A stretch of 64,000 bases of DNA from Lepidostoma basale (GCA_022606425.2 JAHDVF020001050.1:682001-746000); one strand, 5' to 3'. Shown: positions 48,555-60,740, counted from the stretch's first letter. Notes: a model not told the origin generated them from the letters alone. Translations and numbers: made by a program.

Positions 48555-49495
48555 CACAGGGTGAAACATGACGATTAGTCGTATCTCACTCCATATCTCG
48601 AAGCACTCTCTCACAACGTATTGCCCCAGTGTTTACTCGCTAATGTGATTATTATTCGGTCTCTAAGATGCTCCGGGATGTATAGTGATATGAGATTGAA
48701 ACCAATATTTGCTATTTACACTTATATTTAAACACAAACATACAAAAACAAATAAACATACAAAAACAAATAAACAAGATCACTTATTAACTAAAGATGA
48801 CTTACTTCTATTCGTTGGCCAACGACTTAAAGCTACTCCGTCACTGAATTAACACTACTTGATCTGATCTGCGAAGTCGTCGATCCAGCCGGCACGTGGC
48901 GTCCACACCACGAGGGACGTCCGAGGCGGAACAGCGAGGGAGAGCGAGGAGCGAGTCGGTCTGGTCTCCATCGCTGAGACAGCCGTGGTCAGCATCAGGC
49001 CCCAATGATGATAGGCTGGCGCGGTTGGTTAGCACAAGGACGGTGATCTGCGAAGCCAGCGTGGTGGCGAGTCGGCCGCTAATGGCGTCCGCGTCCAGAG
49101 GGACGTGCGAGGCGGAAATGGCCTCTGGCTAGCGCGCCGCGGCCAGCGGGCGCGAAGCCGCACGTCCGCCTCCTCCGAAGTCTGATTTTCAACTCCCGAG
49201 CGCCGCTCTCGAGCCTGCTCTACAGGGTGAGGGGTTAGGTCATCCCCTTCAAAGTGTGGCCACTCAAGAAAATTGGGCCCGGCAGTACCTAACTGCTTTG
49301 CGGTACCGGGCAGAACGCTATTATTTTTCACTCACTTATTGTTTTTAAAATGTCTTTCATAATCTTATCACTAATTAAAATTAAACTTAACTAAGATCAA
49401 ACAAACCTCCAGAGAGAAAACGCCTTTTCGGTCGTGTAAAACTTGTCTAGTGCAATCTCACTTATTATGCCATGAAACATGGCTATATCAACATA
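48555..49495. mobile_element. LTR-like GC-rich repeat, copy 2
   Basis: Direct-orientation relative of 47680-48475. It has an internal duplication: the GATCTGCGAAG ... GGCGTCC ... GGGACG block occurs twice (48868-49015 and 49049-49125), making it longer. Confidence 0.6.
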
Positions 49496-49714
49496 GATTC
49501 GAGACGGCATTGGCTACTGTCTCTGGTAACTGATATTTTCTGTGGTCTGGCTAGGTCTAGTTCCTTTTTGCTTATTGGTTTCATTTCTCCCGCTGTTTTC
49601 AATTTTGAACGACATTGGAATAATTTATTTTAGATTTATTATACACGCATTTAAATATTTCGCACTTAATTAAACAGCTTGCTTAAATATTCATGTTTAA
49701 GCCAGAATACAGCT

Positions 49715-52700
49715 ATGTGTGGCCGAACTGGATTGTTTGTATTTTGAACTAAACTTTGTTTTTTGTTTACATAAACTGTCAAATTATTTAGGAAAATTTC
49801 ACATTGTATTTTTTTATTATAGGAATTTGTGTGCCGCAGACGTTCAGCGTGCTTGTGTTTATAAAAAGAAAAATCAGGATGAATTTCGTACGCCTGAATG
49901 GGTGGATGAATACAATTTAGATAAAGAATATAAACCTTCTTATAATATTGCGCCTACTGAAGTGACCCCGGTTCTTGTGTCTTCCGCTAACTTTGGAATG
50001 GGAGACAACGATGAACAAATACTCAAACCGATGATGTGGGGCATGGTCCCTCCCTGGCATAAGGTACATGTCGATGGATCAAAATTTAAACCCTTACAAA
50101 TTCATATTTAGAAGGAACTATTTTATGAAGCCATTTTATACGTTTTCTGTACAAATGTTTCATTTTCAAATAGTTTTGTAAATCGGAATGCTGTTGGAAC
50201 GATTTTTAATTAGGCAGACAATTTCACCTTTTTATTTTTCAAGGAGGAGACCAGTGAGGGATGGTTTGGGTGTTTAGTAAAAACCAAATTACAAATAATG
50301 AAGTCCAATTATTAATTTGGTATAAGTCAAGTTAAATTTTATATATAATATGTCTGTTTGGCTTAAATCCAATTCAATATGTAATCATGTTTAACACTTT
50401 ACACTTAACTTGTTCCTATAATAACACTACAATCATAAATCCACAGCATTTAGAAAATACTATTTGAAAACTTTTCATTAAAATTTTGAATATTTTGAAA
50501 CTAGACTTACAAAAATACAAAGGAAAATAATTAGCCAATAGTCATTCAATGAGATTAAGAATATAAAAGTATATATTTTAAAGCAAAAAGAGTGACCTTG
50601 TAATGAATGTGTCCAAGTCTAAAGTGATGCTATTTGAAAAAGAAGAATGTATGACAATTATGACATAAACGCGAACGGTGAGAAACTGGAGCAAGTTACT
50701 CAATTTATTTATTTGGGAAGTATGTTTACAAGAGATGGAAAAATGGAGAAAGATATTGAGAGAAGGGTCGGCGCTGGGAACAAAATTAATGGCGCTCTCA
50801 AAGTCATCAAGGCAAATAGAAATATTTCAACTAAAAAAAAAATGGCAGTACATAATGGAGTTCTAGTGCCAACCCTTATGTATGGAAGTGAAGCGTGGAG
50901 CTGGGAAAAACGGATGAAAGTAGAATAAATGCCGTAGAAATGAGATCACTGAGAAGAATGTGCAGGAAAATCATATATGATAGAATACTGAACCACGAAA
51001 TAAGGAAGAAATGTAAGGCAAATGATTGCACATATGCACATATGGTTTAACATATGGAACGAATGGACGAGAGAAGAATGCTCAAAATGGTGTATACAAG
51101 CAGTGTGAGTGGAAAGAGAAGCCGTGAACGACCAAGGAAAGCATGACAAGACCAAATTAATCAAATATTGAAAGGTGGCCAAATTCAAAGTCGGAAAAAT
51201 CGATGAGCGTGCATGTTACGATATATAAATGTGGAGGAAGCTAGAGAGGTATGTCAGGGCAGAACGGTATGGCGATCCATCCTCTCTGCCTACCGCTCTG
51301 TTGAAACGGATAATTAGTTAGTTATATTTTATAATTTGGAATATTATTATTTAAATGGCAACGGGGTAATTAGTCTTAATATTATTATTATTGTGTGATA
51401 CATTGAAGTATTTTAAACAATTGAATAAATTAATTTGTTACAAACAAATTATGAGTATTTGAATAACCGAAATGATATTTTTATTGAACGCTTCTTAGTA
51501 TATTGGGTCATATTTTAGGGCAGCTATAAAAACCACGGTTTGTCTACTAACAACTGCCGCTTGGAGGGGATAACTTCCTCCAAGCTGTACGGGAGTGCCT
51601 TGAGGAGTGGGAACCGCTGTGTGGTGTTAGCCGAAGGATTTTACGAATGGCAAACTACAAACTCGTCCAAGCAGCCATATTACATTTATTCTAATCAGGA
51701 AGAAGGAATAAAGGTTTATATTTTTTGTATTAACCAATCATTTGCTTTGAGACACCTTCCAGCAATTTTCTCCCTTTTTTTTTAAATATAATTTTATTGA
51801 AAAAAATACAATTGGGTTATAAGGGTTATAATGTTGTTACATTACAGCCCTTCACTATGCTATTATATTATTTTAAACTTATTTCTAAGTAAACACTTTA
51901 GTTCTATTGGTAGGTTATTGTAGTTTTATTCCATTGCATAATATCTACAGCATTTTTTCCACTTTAATCCTTTTTTGCCAGTTCCATGCTTTACTTCCGA
52001 GCATAAGGGTCAGCACAAGAATACCACTGTGCGCTGCCATCTTAGCTTTTTTGGATAGGCTTTTGTTTCCGATGACAGCTTTGTATGCACCATTTACTTT
52101 GTTGCCTGCCCTAAACTTTTTTTTAAATACCCTTTTCCACTCTCTCATCCTTTGTAAACATTTAGCTAATCCGGTGGGATTGTAGCAAAAAAATAAAAAT
52201 AAATCCATTTTGTGTTGCGTCCTCTACGGGATTCATTATATTATTTAATTACATTTAAACTATTTTAGATGGAGGACCCGTCGAGTTGGGGCAACAGTCC
52301 TCCACGCTTATTGCGCATGGCAGGCCTGTACGGAGTCTGGGAGGGGCAGGAGGCGGGGGAGGAAGGAGAAGGGGGGAGCTTGTATTCCTACTCTGTCCTC
52401 ACTCTGGAAGCGGGAAGTTCCTTCAACTGGCTCCACCACCGCGTGCCCGCTCTACTGGAGACTGACCAGCAAGTGGCCGTGCGTTGTAACAATGTTATAC
52501 TAGTCCAACTAACTAACCATCATACCGTTTCTCCGGAGGGGTAGGCAGAGAGGATGGACCACCATACTGCTCTGTCCTGACATACCTCTAGATTCCTCTA
52601 CATTCATATATCATAACATGCACGTTCGTTGATTTTTCCAATTTCAAATGTGGCCGCCTTTCAGTATTTGATTTGGTCATGCCATGCTTTCCTTTGTCTT

Positions 52701-53286
52701 CCACTCACACTGCTTGTGTACAACATTTTAACCATTCTTCTCTCGTCCATTCGTTCCACATTTCCAAACCATCTATGGGATCCTTTTATAATTTTACTTA
52801 TGATGCAATCATCTGCCTAACATTCTTCTTTTTCAAATACGATCACTTAAGACTTGGTCACTCTTATTGCATTAATCTTATTGCGTATTTTCATAATATG
52901 AACCAAATGTCGAAAAATGGTAAAATTTATATTATTTTTTGATATTAGAAAAAAACAGAAGTTATTTATGACTCGACCTAATAATAAAGAATTTGGAAAT
53001 AATAATCATATTAATATTATGAAAAATGATTGTTTTCTAGGACTGGTTGGACGTAGACCGCGTCCCACACTCGTCAGCTACGGCAATGTTCTCTTCGTCT
53101 CCTCCCCTCTCCTGGCACCCGGTGTCCTCCACAGTCAATAACTCCCGTAACAAATCACCTGACTGTAACCGGCCCATCCTTCTCAAGGCCCGGACCTCTG
53201 GCTCTAGGGGCCTAATGGAAGCGTGGCTCCGGAAACCAGTTGACACAGAGCCACAAAGCAAGAAGATAAAGAAAGATGATATTTGA
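49715..53286 (+). CDS. HMCES: Abasic site processing protein HMCES (SRAP domain)
   Basis: Exons 49715-49734, 49823-50063, 51519-51713, 52269-52478 and 53041-53286 join to 303 residues. SRAP proteins bind abasic sites in single-stranded DNA at replication forks and form a thiazolidine crosslink through Cys2 exposed after Met removal. Seen: MCGRTG start with Cys2 in place, YNIAPTEVTPVLV, MWGMVPPWH, NNCR near 99, GFYEW with E130 matching the catalytic Glu, and HHRVPALL with the conserved His at 208/209. The C-terminal 80 residues end in a Lys-rich, likely nuclear-localising tail. Exon 1 is only 20 nt and uses a weak donor (GTTTGT), the least certain junction; it is supported because it restores the invariant MCGRT start in frame. 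Introns 2 to 4 hold LINE fragments. Confidence 0.92.
50590..51325 (+). repeat. LINE-A, longest copy
   Basis: 50647-50925 is open: LEQVTQFIYLGSMFTRDGK, ERRVGAGNKINGALK, HNGVLVPTLMYGSEAW, the region after the RT catalytic core. Frame breaks follow. In HMCES intron 2. Confidence 0.85.
51945..52150 (-). repeat. LINE-A fragment
   Basis: Minus strand encodes RAGNKVNGAYKAVIGNKSLS and HSGILVLTLMLGSKAWNWQK. In HMCES intron 3. Confidence 0.8.
52502..52880 (-). repeat. LINE-A fragment
   Basis: Starts AACTAACTAACCATCATACC, 24 bp after the exon 4 donor, and continues in minus orientation. Confidence 0.75.
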
Positions 53287-55510
53287 TTTATCAAATTGTT
53301 ATTTTTAGATATTTCTCTCTCCAAGGTTACCTCACGAAATGTAAACCTCCCTGTGCCATTCTATAGGTAAGATGAAAGTGTACTTATTTGAGTTATATGA
53401 TATTAACCCAACAGCGTCTAACAATTGTATTTGTAAGGATAACCCACAAATAAAAACCCATACAGGCGCTAGAGGGTAAACAGTATTAAAACAAGTTGTT
53501 ACATTTATAATAAAGTTTTTATTTAAACAAATGGTATTATTTTAAAAACTGTACCTTGATGAACATGTATTACCTAGAGTCCTAGAGTAAAGAGACAATA
53601 AACTGCCAATGAGAAAATTATAAATTTTCACCTTCAAGTTATATTTTGATAGAATTAACATTATTTTCAATCTAATTCTTAAAACTACACTCACTATTCT
53701 TATTGCTTTTCTGTATATATATTCACTATTCGATGCATTTGTACTATCATCTTTTTAACAGAGACAACCTGTTAATACATCTGTGTTTTCCCCATTTTCT
53801 TATTTCCTTTTACATATCTGAATTATTATGACTAACTACCAAATTGTAATTGAATATTAATTTGATGGTGCATCTTAATCTCTGATACTAAAAATAAAAC
53901 ATTCTGGGACATTTGTATCGAAGGTTTCATTTTTTTAGGTATGTAAAATAGTAATTAAATAGTATAGATTCCATCACACCGAATGTTATTTTGATGTGCG
54001 GACACCTGTTTTCTCACAAAACTAACACAAGCGACTGAGAATAACAAAGAAGAATTACTCGGGAGTAAAACTAGCAAGTTAGTAAGAAGAAAAACATTTT
54101 AAATTTTAAACAATCATTGGATTCAGACATTCCTTAATATTACAAGTAACAGTACGTGTAATTGTGAATTAACACCAACCATTTGAACAATTAATATGTC
54201 TGCACGGATGCAGTCCCAAAACTTTTTAATTTCATCATTTATATTAAGTGTATATAATACTATTCATTAACATTCTACCATTAACCACCACATCTAATTC
54301 CCCATGAGTAGGCAGGGTGTTTGTTTATTATTATATTTTGAAAAGTAACTAAGTAACCTATGTATACTCGTACATATAATATCATAGTACATATTAAGTA
54401 TATGTATTAGTATGTGTTGCATATTGAAATAAACTATCTATAGATGACTTGCAGTTGTTTTGAGAAAAATATTATCACAGTATGAATTTGGTAAATGAAT
54501 ACATCAAAACATAAATCATATAAAAACTAACCTAAACTTAATCCTACAGAGAGGCGATGAGATTACCATGCACTAGTTTAACATTTCGCAGCTTGTGCGA
54601 AGAACAAGAATGGCATTATAAAGTCATGTTTATAAAATACAATCTACATATTAGATCAGGGAGCAAAACAAAACTCTGGACCTACTCGGAAGGTTACAGT
54701 AAGTCAATTATAAAACTATGAATTTAGTATATATTGAGAAAACATATTTGTTACACATTGATGGTTTTACCGATCGGTTTGCCCGATGCCTGAATCAGAT
54801 GACCTCATTCAATCCAAAGTACAAACAAATATTTTTATTGATAGTAATTTGATGAGTTAAATCACATTTATTCATTAGTTGGAAGCACAAAAGAGTTTAG
54901 TCAATTTTAATTGAATCTACAAACAAATTTAGCGCAAAATTATTTTATTTACTTATTAATATTAAGAAAAACAACTGTTCTAGAAAGTTAATTAAATTTT
55001 ATAGAAGCGATATTGATATAATATTTATAAATTTAAAAGATGAAGAAAAAAGGTAAATCAAAAATGGACCAGAGGGTAGTGGAGTGGAGACTTCATGAAG
55101 ACAGAAGAAGCAAAGAAAACGATGGTCTGAAGACAAAATATAAAATGCTGTTAACTGAATGTAGAAGGCACAAGATAGGAATATATGGAGAAGTGTAAGG
55201 GAGGCCTACGTCCAGCAGTGGACAACATTGTCTGCATAAGTAAGTAAATATTAAATACTTAAAATTGAATTTTTAATGATTCTTTAAACAGCATTGGGAG
55301 CCCAAGAGATAGAAGCGCCGATTTTGTGATGTAATCACCTCAAGGGTGCATGAAGACATGTTTTAAATCTAAAAATGAAGGCTGCATCTGATATTCGCAA
55401 TCGGTTAGAAAGTATAATAGAAGAAAATATACAAGTAATAATAACATTGTAACCAGGATATTCTTATGCTTCATTATACTTCCTTCTTATATCTGACTTC
55501 AACTAGTTGT
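53287..55510. other. Intergenic region between HMCES and the SRI-like gene
   Basis: Convergent 3' ends. AT-rich; an AATAAA at 53508 area may serve HMCES. A LINE-B end (55055-55245) and a dispersed repeat (55260-55445) are the only items recognised. Confidence 0.45.
55055..55245 (+). repeat. LINE-B 3' fragment
   Basis: Ends GAGGCCTACGTCCAGCAGTG (EAYVQQW), as at 8185-8210. Confidence 0.6.
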
Positions 55511-58500
55511 TCAGAAATCGGCAATACAACGGATCCTGTTGCGATGGTGAAAGTATTCCTTCACAAATAGGAAGCACTCGTAGTCATCTGGAAAGTTGAG
55601 AATTATGAGGTACGATTCCATTGAAGATAAAAGTGGTGAATAATAATTTGCAAAGAGTGATCACCTGGGTACTGGTTGGTGTCGATGAGACGGTAAATGA
55701 GATGCTTGGCTAGTGGCCGGAAGAGGTGGGTGGTGAGGCGCCCCTTGCGTAGGTAGGGCCGCAGGTGGCGGGCTACGTGCGGTGCCACGCGCTGCCGGCA
55801 GCTGCGCAAGAACCCCTCCGAGGTGTCGGGAGATTGCAGCCCCTGCTCATCATCAGAGTCATAGCCAAATAGGTCCAGGAATCGTTCCTTCACCTAGAAA
55901 TGGATGCTCATTCAATAATATATTATTTTAACTGCTCTGCCCTGTTATCCCTCTAAAGCTTCTTCTACATTCATACATCATAATACAAACGCTCGTCGAT
56001 TTTTTTTGCTTCGAATGTGGCCACCTTCCAGTAATTGATTAATTTGATTATGCCATGTTATCTTCGGCCATCCTCGACTTCTTATTCTGTTCACCTTGTT
56101 TGTTTGCAATTTTTTAACAATTATTCTCTCATCTATTCGTTCCATATGTCCAAACCATCTAAGTGATCCATTTTTATTTTTACTTAGGAGGCAATCATCT
56201 TCCTAACATTTCTACCTTATTTCATCATTTGGTATTCTATCATACATCATTTTCCTGTACATGTATCTAAGTGATCTCATTTCTATAGTATTTATCCTAC
56301 TTTCATCCTTCTTTTGCCAGCTCCAAGTTTCACTTTATATTTGCATTCTATTTTATTTTATTTTAAATACTCTCCTCCAATATTTAAATAAATAAATGTC
56401 TTTAAAAAAAAACAATAAAAATGAGAAAGTTTCTTAGGGCATTGTGAATGTTAATGGTACTGTTAAAATACTCTTGTTTCAATAAATTCGTTTTTAATAT
56501 GGGTAAAAAAAATACCTTGGTGTGAAGTTTAAAACTCTTGTCACATAAAAGATCCAATTTGAGGCGGAGTTTCCTTTTCTGGAAGTAGAGCTCGCACGGC
56601 CACTTGGAGTAGACGTACTTCTTGTCTCCGGAAGGCTGACTGCTGGACACCACGCTGCAGCCAACCGGTTTCATCATCTGCTTCAGGCGCTGCTCCAGAG
56701 ATAGAGGAGTCGCCTTATCATGGGGGCTCTCACTTCCAACAATGGTCGGAGAGTGCTTGATATCAATGGGACTTAAAGTTACATTCTGCTCTGTGCCGTA
56801 CTGGTTGATTTCTTCCATGATCATTTTAACTTGCTTATCGCACAAGAAACTATTGAATATATCGTCTTCGCCGGGTGCTTCATCCGTTTGGAAAAGTCTT
56901 TCCATTTCTAGCATTACATTGTCATCGTCAGAAGATACACTCATTTTATTGACCCATTTACCATTTCCTTTTTGATTGCCACATTCTAAACCATCTAATT
57001 TGTTTATATCAGATAGCGAGCTTTTACGTTTGATGTTATTAATAACTGTTGGGATATTTTCAGGGCCAGGTGGACTGAAGGAAACTTTAGGTTTAATCTC
57101 CGTTTTGACAGCTGTAGTGACCGAGGAGGCCATGTAGGATGATTCCGTTTGGGTACTTTTGTTTGTGGATTGTGATTTGACGTAAAATTCTTGGAGTTCA
57201 GGAAGCAACTCTTTATTGGATGTGTGTTTCTTTATTGATTTGATCTGAAAATAGATTTTGACTGTAACTAAATAAATATTTCCAACATTCATCAAGTCAT
57301 TTAAATTATGAAAATAATAAATTCTGATTTTCAATAAAATACTTATTCTGGTCTATTAACCTCTATAGTGCGGGTGGCTACATTTGCAGTTCAAGAAGTT
57401 GGTTTCTGAACTGCGGCGGACTATATTAGCAGCTCATTTTTGAATAGATCTTATAAACCTTGTAACTTTAGTTTCTTACTACTAAATTGTATCTAATATT
57501 ATAATAAACTGAGACTATTTGTCTGAGGTGCAAATGAATTCAGCCACAGTCTGAGACCATTTTTTAACTGCAAATGAAACCAGCAGCACAGTGGGGGTTA
57601 ACTATAATAAGTAACATGATTCATTGTTTTGACTGACGTTTCAACGTTTAGTATTAAATGCTTAAATTCAAAACACTGTTATTATACGTATCACAGTTTA
57701 TTTTTATGAGATTGTCACAACAGTTGCTTTGCCTACCTGTGTTACAAATAACAATTGTTTGAAACACCTGATAAAGCCAACATAGGATGGCTAAACAGTT
57801 GTCACGACAATCTCATAAAAATAAATTGCGATACATATTATTAAAATATTATATGTGATACAGTATTTCAAATTTAAGTATTTAATAAGTAATATTGAAT
57901 AATTTCAATTGATGCATAGATGTACATGTAGACCCAGTGTTGCAGAGGGAATTTGGAAGCATAGGACCAACCAAGAGATCCGTACAATGACCCAGCAGCC
58001 CCTTATAACGAGCACCGTGAGAGCCGGTCGCCTAGCATGGATTGAACACGTATGTCGAGCCGAAGAGACTAGAGCAATAATACTCAACCTTTTTTGTCTT
58101 CGGGCCACATACATATATTTGTAAAGCTACGTGGGCCGCAACACTATACTGGTATGAAGAAAAAAATCATGAAACCCCCCACCCCCCCTTTTTTGGAAAA
58201 CAATTGGAGATTTAAAAAATTATAAACTAAAACAGAATAATAATAGTACATATCACTTATCATTATCAGCATACGGTTCCGTAAAAATTACAATAGTAAA
58301 ACTCAAAAGTAACATGTTTCAAAATTAGTGTGATTTTTGACATTGAGATAAATTTTCAACAATTTTAGACAAATCGGGTTTATAATTGCTGCATGCTACC
58401 CTCAATATGTCATCAAGGTGAGAATCAGTAAGTCGATTCCTGTATACGTTTTTTGCATATTTCATTTTGGAATATGATGATTCACAAATAAGACAGCGCC

Positions 58501-59836
58501 TAATGGACAAAGTTCTGGCTGATCTGGCTAGGTTGGGCGAATCGGACTGCTGGGAGCAAAAGGTGCAGGATCGAGGAGCTTGGCATAAAATCATCAAGGA
58601 GGTTAAAACTCTTCAAGAGTTGTATGGCCATAGGAAGTAATTAAGTAAGTAAGCATAGATGTACAATGGCAAAATGTCTAAAATATGAACTTAGTATTTA
58701 CTATATATTATTGATGGTTGAGGTATTAGTTTTGTAAAACTCCATTATTAATTTATAATAGTAAGCACAGCTGTTTGATGGTTTTACTTGGATCCAAGTA
58801 AGAGCATTAAACAATAGTGTTTACTATTATGAATGAGTATTTACTATATGTGTAGAGATGTTAAAGTTATTAGAAGCAATGTGTACTAGACGCACAGCAT
58901 CAGTGAGGGCAGGTGAAACATGCAAGTATACCAGCTGAAGAATGTTCTGCCTGTAGAGGGGCACCAGCATGGCTGCAGCGGCAGCGCGCAGCTCCAGGGC
59001 GCGGGCCGCCGCCTCCACGGCCATCTCCCCCGCCCCGCCCCGACAGCGGCGGTTCTCTCGTAGCAGGCGGGTCGTGTACTTGAGATAAGTCTGGCGCACC
59101 TGTTACTCCCATTACAATAGAACACTCAATTATTTTTTGTGGTGCATTGGTACAGGATGTATTTGTTTTCATTTTTTGTGAGAAATTAAAGTTCTGAGCT
59201 AGCCGGATCAACTGCCCCACCCTCCGCTCTATAATGATTATGTCTGCCATCTTCCCACACCGTGACTACCCTCAATCTTTCGACGTCAGGGAGACCTGAC
59301 CTGTCACTTTAAGAAGAAGAGAGAAAATAATTCAACTTTGATATAAAAGTACAAAAATAATTAAAAGTTATTTGCATAAAAGTTCAGCAATAGAGTACAA
59401 GTTAAAAGCCTTACAAGTGATTTCTGGGCTGATCCAGCTCTTTTTATGGAAAAATATTTGAAATTATGTCTCTTCAAAAATATATTAATATCAAAAATGT
59501 TTTTCATACGTTATTTTTAACAATATCTCAAAGAAAATGAAAAACGACAATATCGTTTTTCACAAGGACATAAACAAAATATTTTTTTCTATATTTACAA
59601 CAGAATAACTGTGCAAGACATTTAGATATTAAATATGATAAAAAATAATTTACTAGGCATTTAAAATGTGAATATTATTTGTTTACGAATTGGGCAAACA
59701 ATTTATATAAAAATCTTACGGTTATATAATTAAATCTCAGTTTACTTACAGAAGAAATTAGAAGATGCGGTTCAGTATCGCATGGAGGAATTCCAATATT
59801 TGAAAACCCCATAAACTTATTCGAGTTATATTCCAT
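55511..59836 (-). CDS. Unnamed protein with SRI-like C-terminal domain
   Basis: Five exons, 59836-59750, 59099-58932, 57244-56516, 55893-55665 and 55587-55511, join in frame to 429 residues. I do not recognise the orthologue. Seen: residues about 30-85 are helical and Arg/Ala-rich (RQTYLKYTTRLLREN ... LVPLYRQNILQL); the middle is Ser/Lys/Asp-rich and probably disordered; then WPCELYFQKRKLRLKLD; then an acidic FGYDSDDE; and residues about 350-429 hold RVAPHVARHLRPYLRKGRLTT... FRPLAKHLIYRLI, whose pattern (PY, GR(L/I)T, F..LAK.L...L) resembles the SRI domain of SETD2, RECQL5 and PHRF1, which binds the phosphorylated RNA polymerase II tail. The domain call is pattern-based only. An Alu-like chance acceptor is not needed: exon 1 joins exon 2 directly in phase 0. 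Confidence 0.6.
55925..56345 (-). repeat. LINE-A fragment
   Basis: Minus-orientation tail and RT C-terminus remnant, beginning 32 bp after exon 4 of the SRI-like gene. Confidence 0.72.
57356..57601. mobile_element. piggyBac-like MITE flanked by TTAA, copy 2
   Basis: TTAA at 57356-57359 and 57598-57601; ends CCTCTATAGTGCGG and, inverted, CCCCCACTGTGCTGCTGG. It contains an internal repeat of the TGCAG...GCGGC block absent from copy 1. Confidence 0.75.
57685..57865. mobile_element. Hammerhead-derived palindrome, third family C copy
   Basis: Plus unit: CACCTGATAA (57766-57774), AGCCA...TGGCT stem, AAAC, AGTT, GTC (57801-57803), then ACAAT able to pair with ATTGT (57754-57758). Core bases G8 and G12 are changed. 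The left arm is more decayed. Arms read TATCACAGTTTATTTTTATG and its complement. Confidence 0.6.
57905..58640 (+). repeat. LINE remnant split by a hAT fragment
   Basis: 57925-58073 encodes RTNQEIRTMTQ and AGRLAWIEHVCRAEETRA; 58495-58640 continues RLMDKVLADLARLG ... AWHKIIKEVKTLQELYGHRK then stop. The gap holds hAT sequence. Confidence 0.75.
58074..58492 (-). mobile_element. hAT transposon remnant (GTF2IRD2/FAM200-like)
   Basis: The left end carries a CTCAACCTTTTTTGTCTTCG terminus typical of Charlie-type hAT elements. The minus strand 58485-58328 encodes CESSYSKMKYAKNVYRNRLTDSHL ... LRVACSNYKPD with a stop after CQKSH, the dimerisation-domain C-terminus of hAT transposases. The 5' part is gone. 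Confidence 0.8.
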
Positions 59837-60284
59837 ATTAGATTATTTAAGACTTGTACATTCTACACTATTGATCTTTATAAAAATGATGATAATAAAT
59901 TAACCATAAAAAATATATATCATTAATGAATACTCGTTTCAAAATGTTAATAACAAAACAATGATTGTAAACAAGAAATTAACAATCAATCTATTCCCGC
60001 TTTCAGATGTTTACTTTTGACATTTGTAATCAAGAAAATATTTTTTATTACAAAGTTCTTATAGATATATAATGTAAATAGTTGCGCACACAATACGCAT
60101 TTAATGAATATTATATTAATTTATAGTTGATTGTTTTTCTATGAATAGATAACTCTTTATCGAATAAAAACGACAAGTTGCATATACAATAATCATATAC
60201 CGCTCAAAAAACAATAAAAGCTCAGTCATACAATTTTACAAGATTTAATGATATTGTATGATTATCTTATCATTATCATATTAT

Positions 60285-60410
60285 AACAACAAACCATCAA
60301 GCCATTTCCCTGAAGGGGTAGGCAGAGAGAATGGTCCGCCACACTACTCTATTCTGACACACCTCTCAAGATTCCTCCACATTCATACAACGAGTCATAC
60401 ACACACAAAT
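60285..60410 (-). repeat. LINE-A 3' end
   Basis: AACAAACCATCAAGCCATTT, GAAGGGGTAGGCAGAGAG, then CATTCATACAACG. Confidence 0.68.
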
Positions 60411-60740
60411 TATAATTTTTATAAAATTTGAAAGAAAATAAATAACATTCTGTAAGGTTCATTCGATAAAATTAATTTTACCATATTGTAAACATTTAAA
60501 AAATGTTCGCAACTCCAGAAAGTATAATATACAAACATATTTTTTCTATAAACGTAAGACGTTAACACTGTGTAATTCCACAATGGCGAATTTTATATGA
60601 ATGTTATCTCGTCATGGTTTTACACTTTATCCCGATTCTCCAGATATAATTAAATTTTATATTTAAATCTAATGAAGAGAGTATAATATACTCTTGAACT
60701 GCAAAATCCCCACGAATTTAATAAGACTGGTAAAAACAAT

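Larger units (their letters stand above)
45748..49714. other. Intergenic region FABP/HMCES
   Basis: Holds a foldback MITE (46915-47121), a dispersed repeat (47238-47405) and two LTR-like GC-rich repeats (47680-48475, 48555-49495). Open frames in the GC-rich parts are repeat-derived. Confidence 0.55.

Noticed and set aside
48555..48575. GGTGAAACATGACG as another hammerhead GAAAC...GTC end
   Set aside because: It is the edge of the LTR-like repeat, without CTGANGA or a stem II upstream.
48841..49331. Several GC-rich open frames on both strands
   Set aside because: They overlap a dispersed repeat with an internal duplication and have low-complexity Arg/Pro/Ser composition.
59100..59250. Open frame MADIIIIERRVGQLIRLAQ upstream of an acceptor in the SRI-like gene
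   Set aside because: Its acceptor has no pyrimidine tract and exon 59836-59750 joins exon 59099 directly in phase 0, so it is probably intron.
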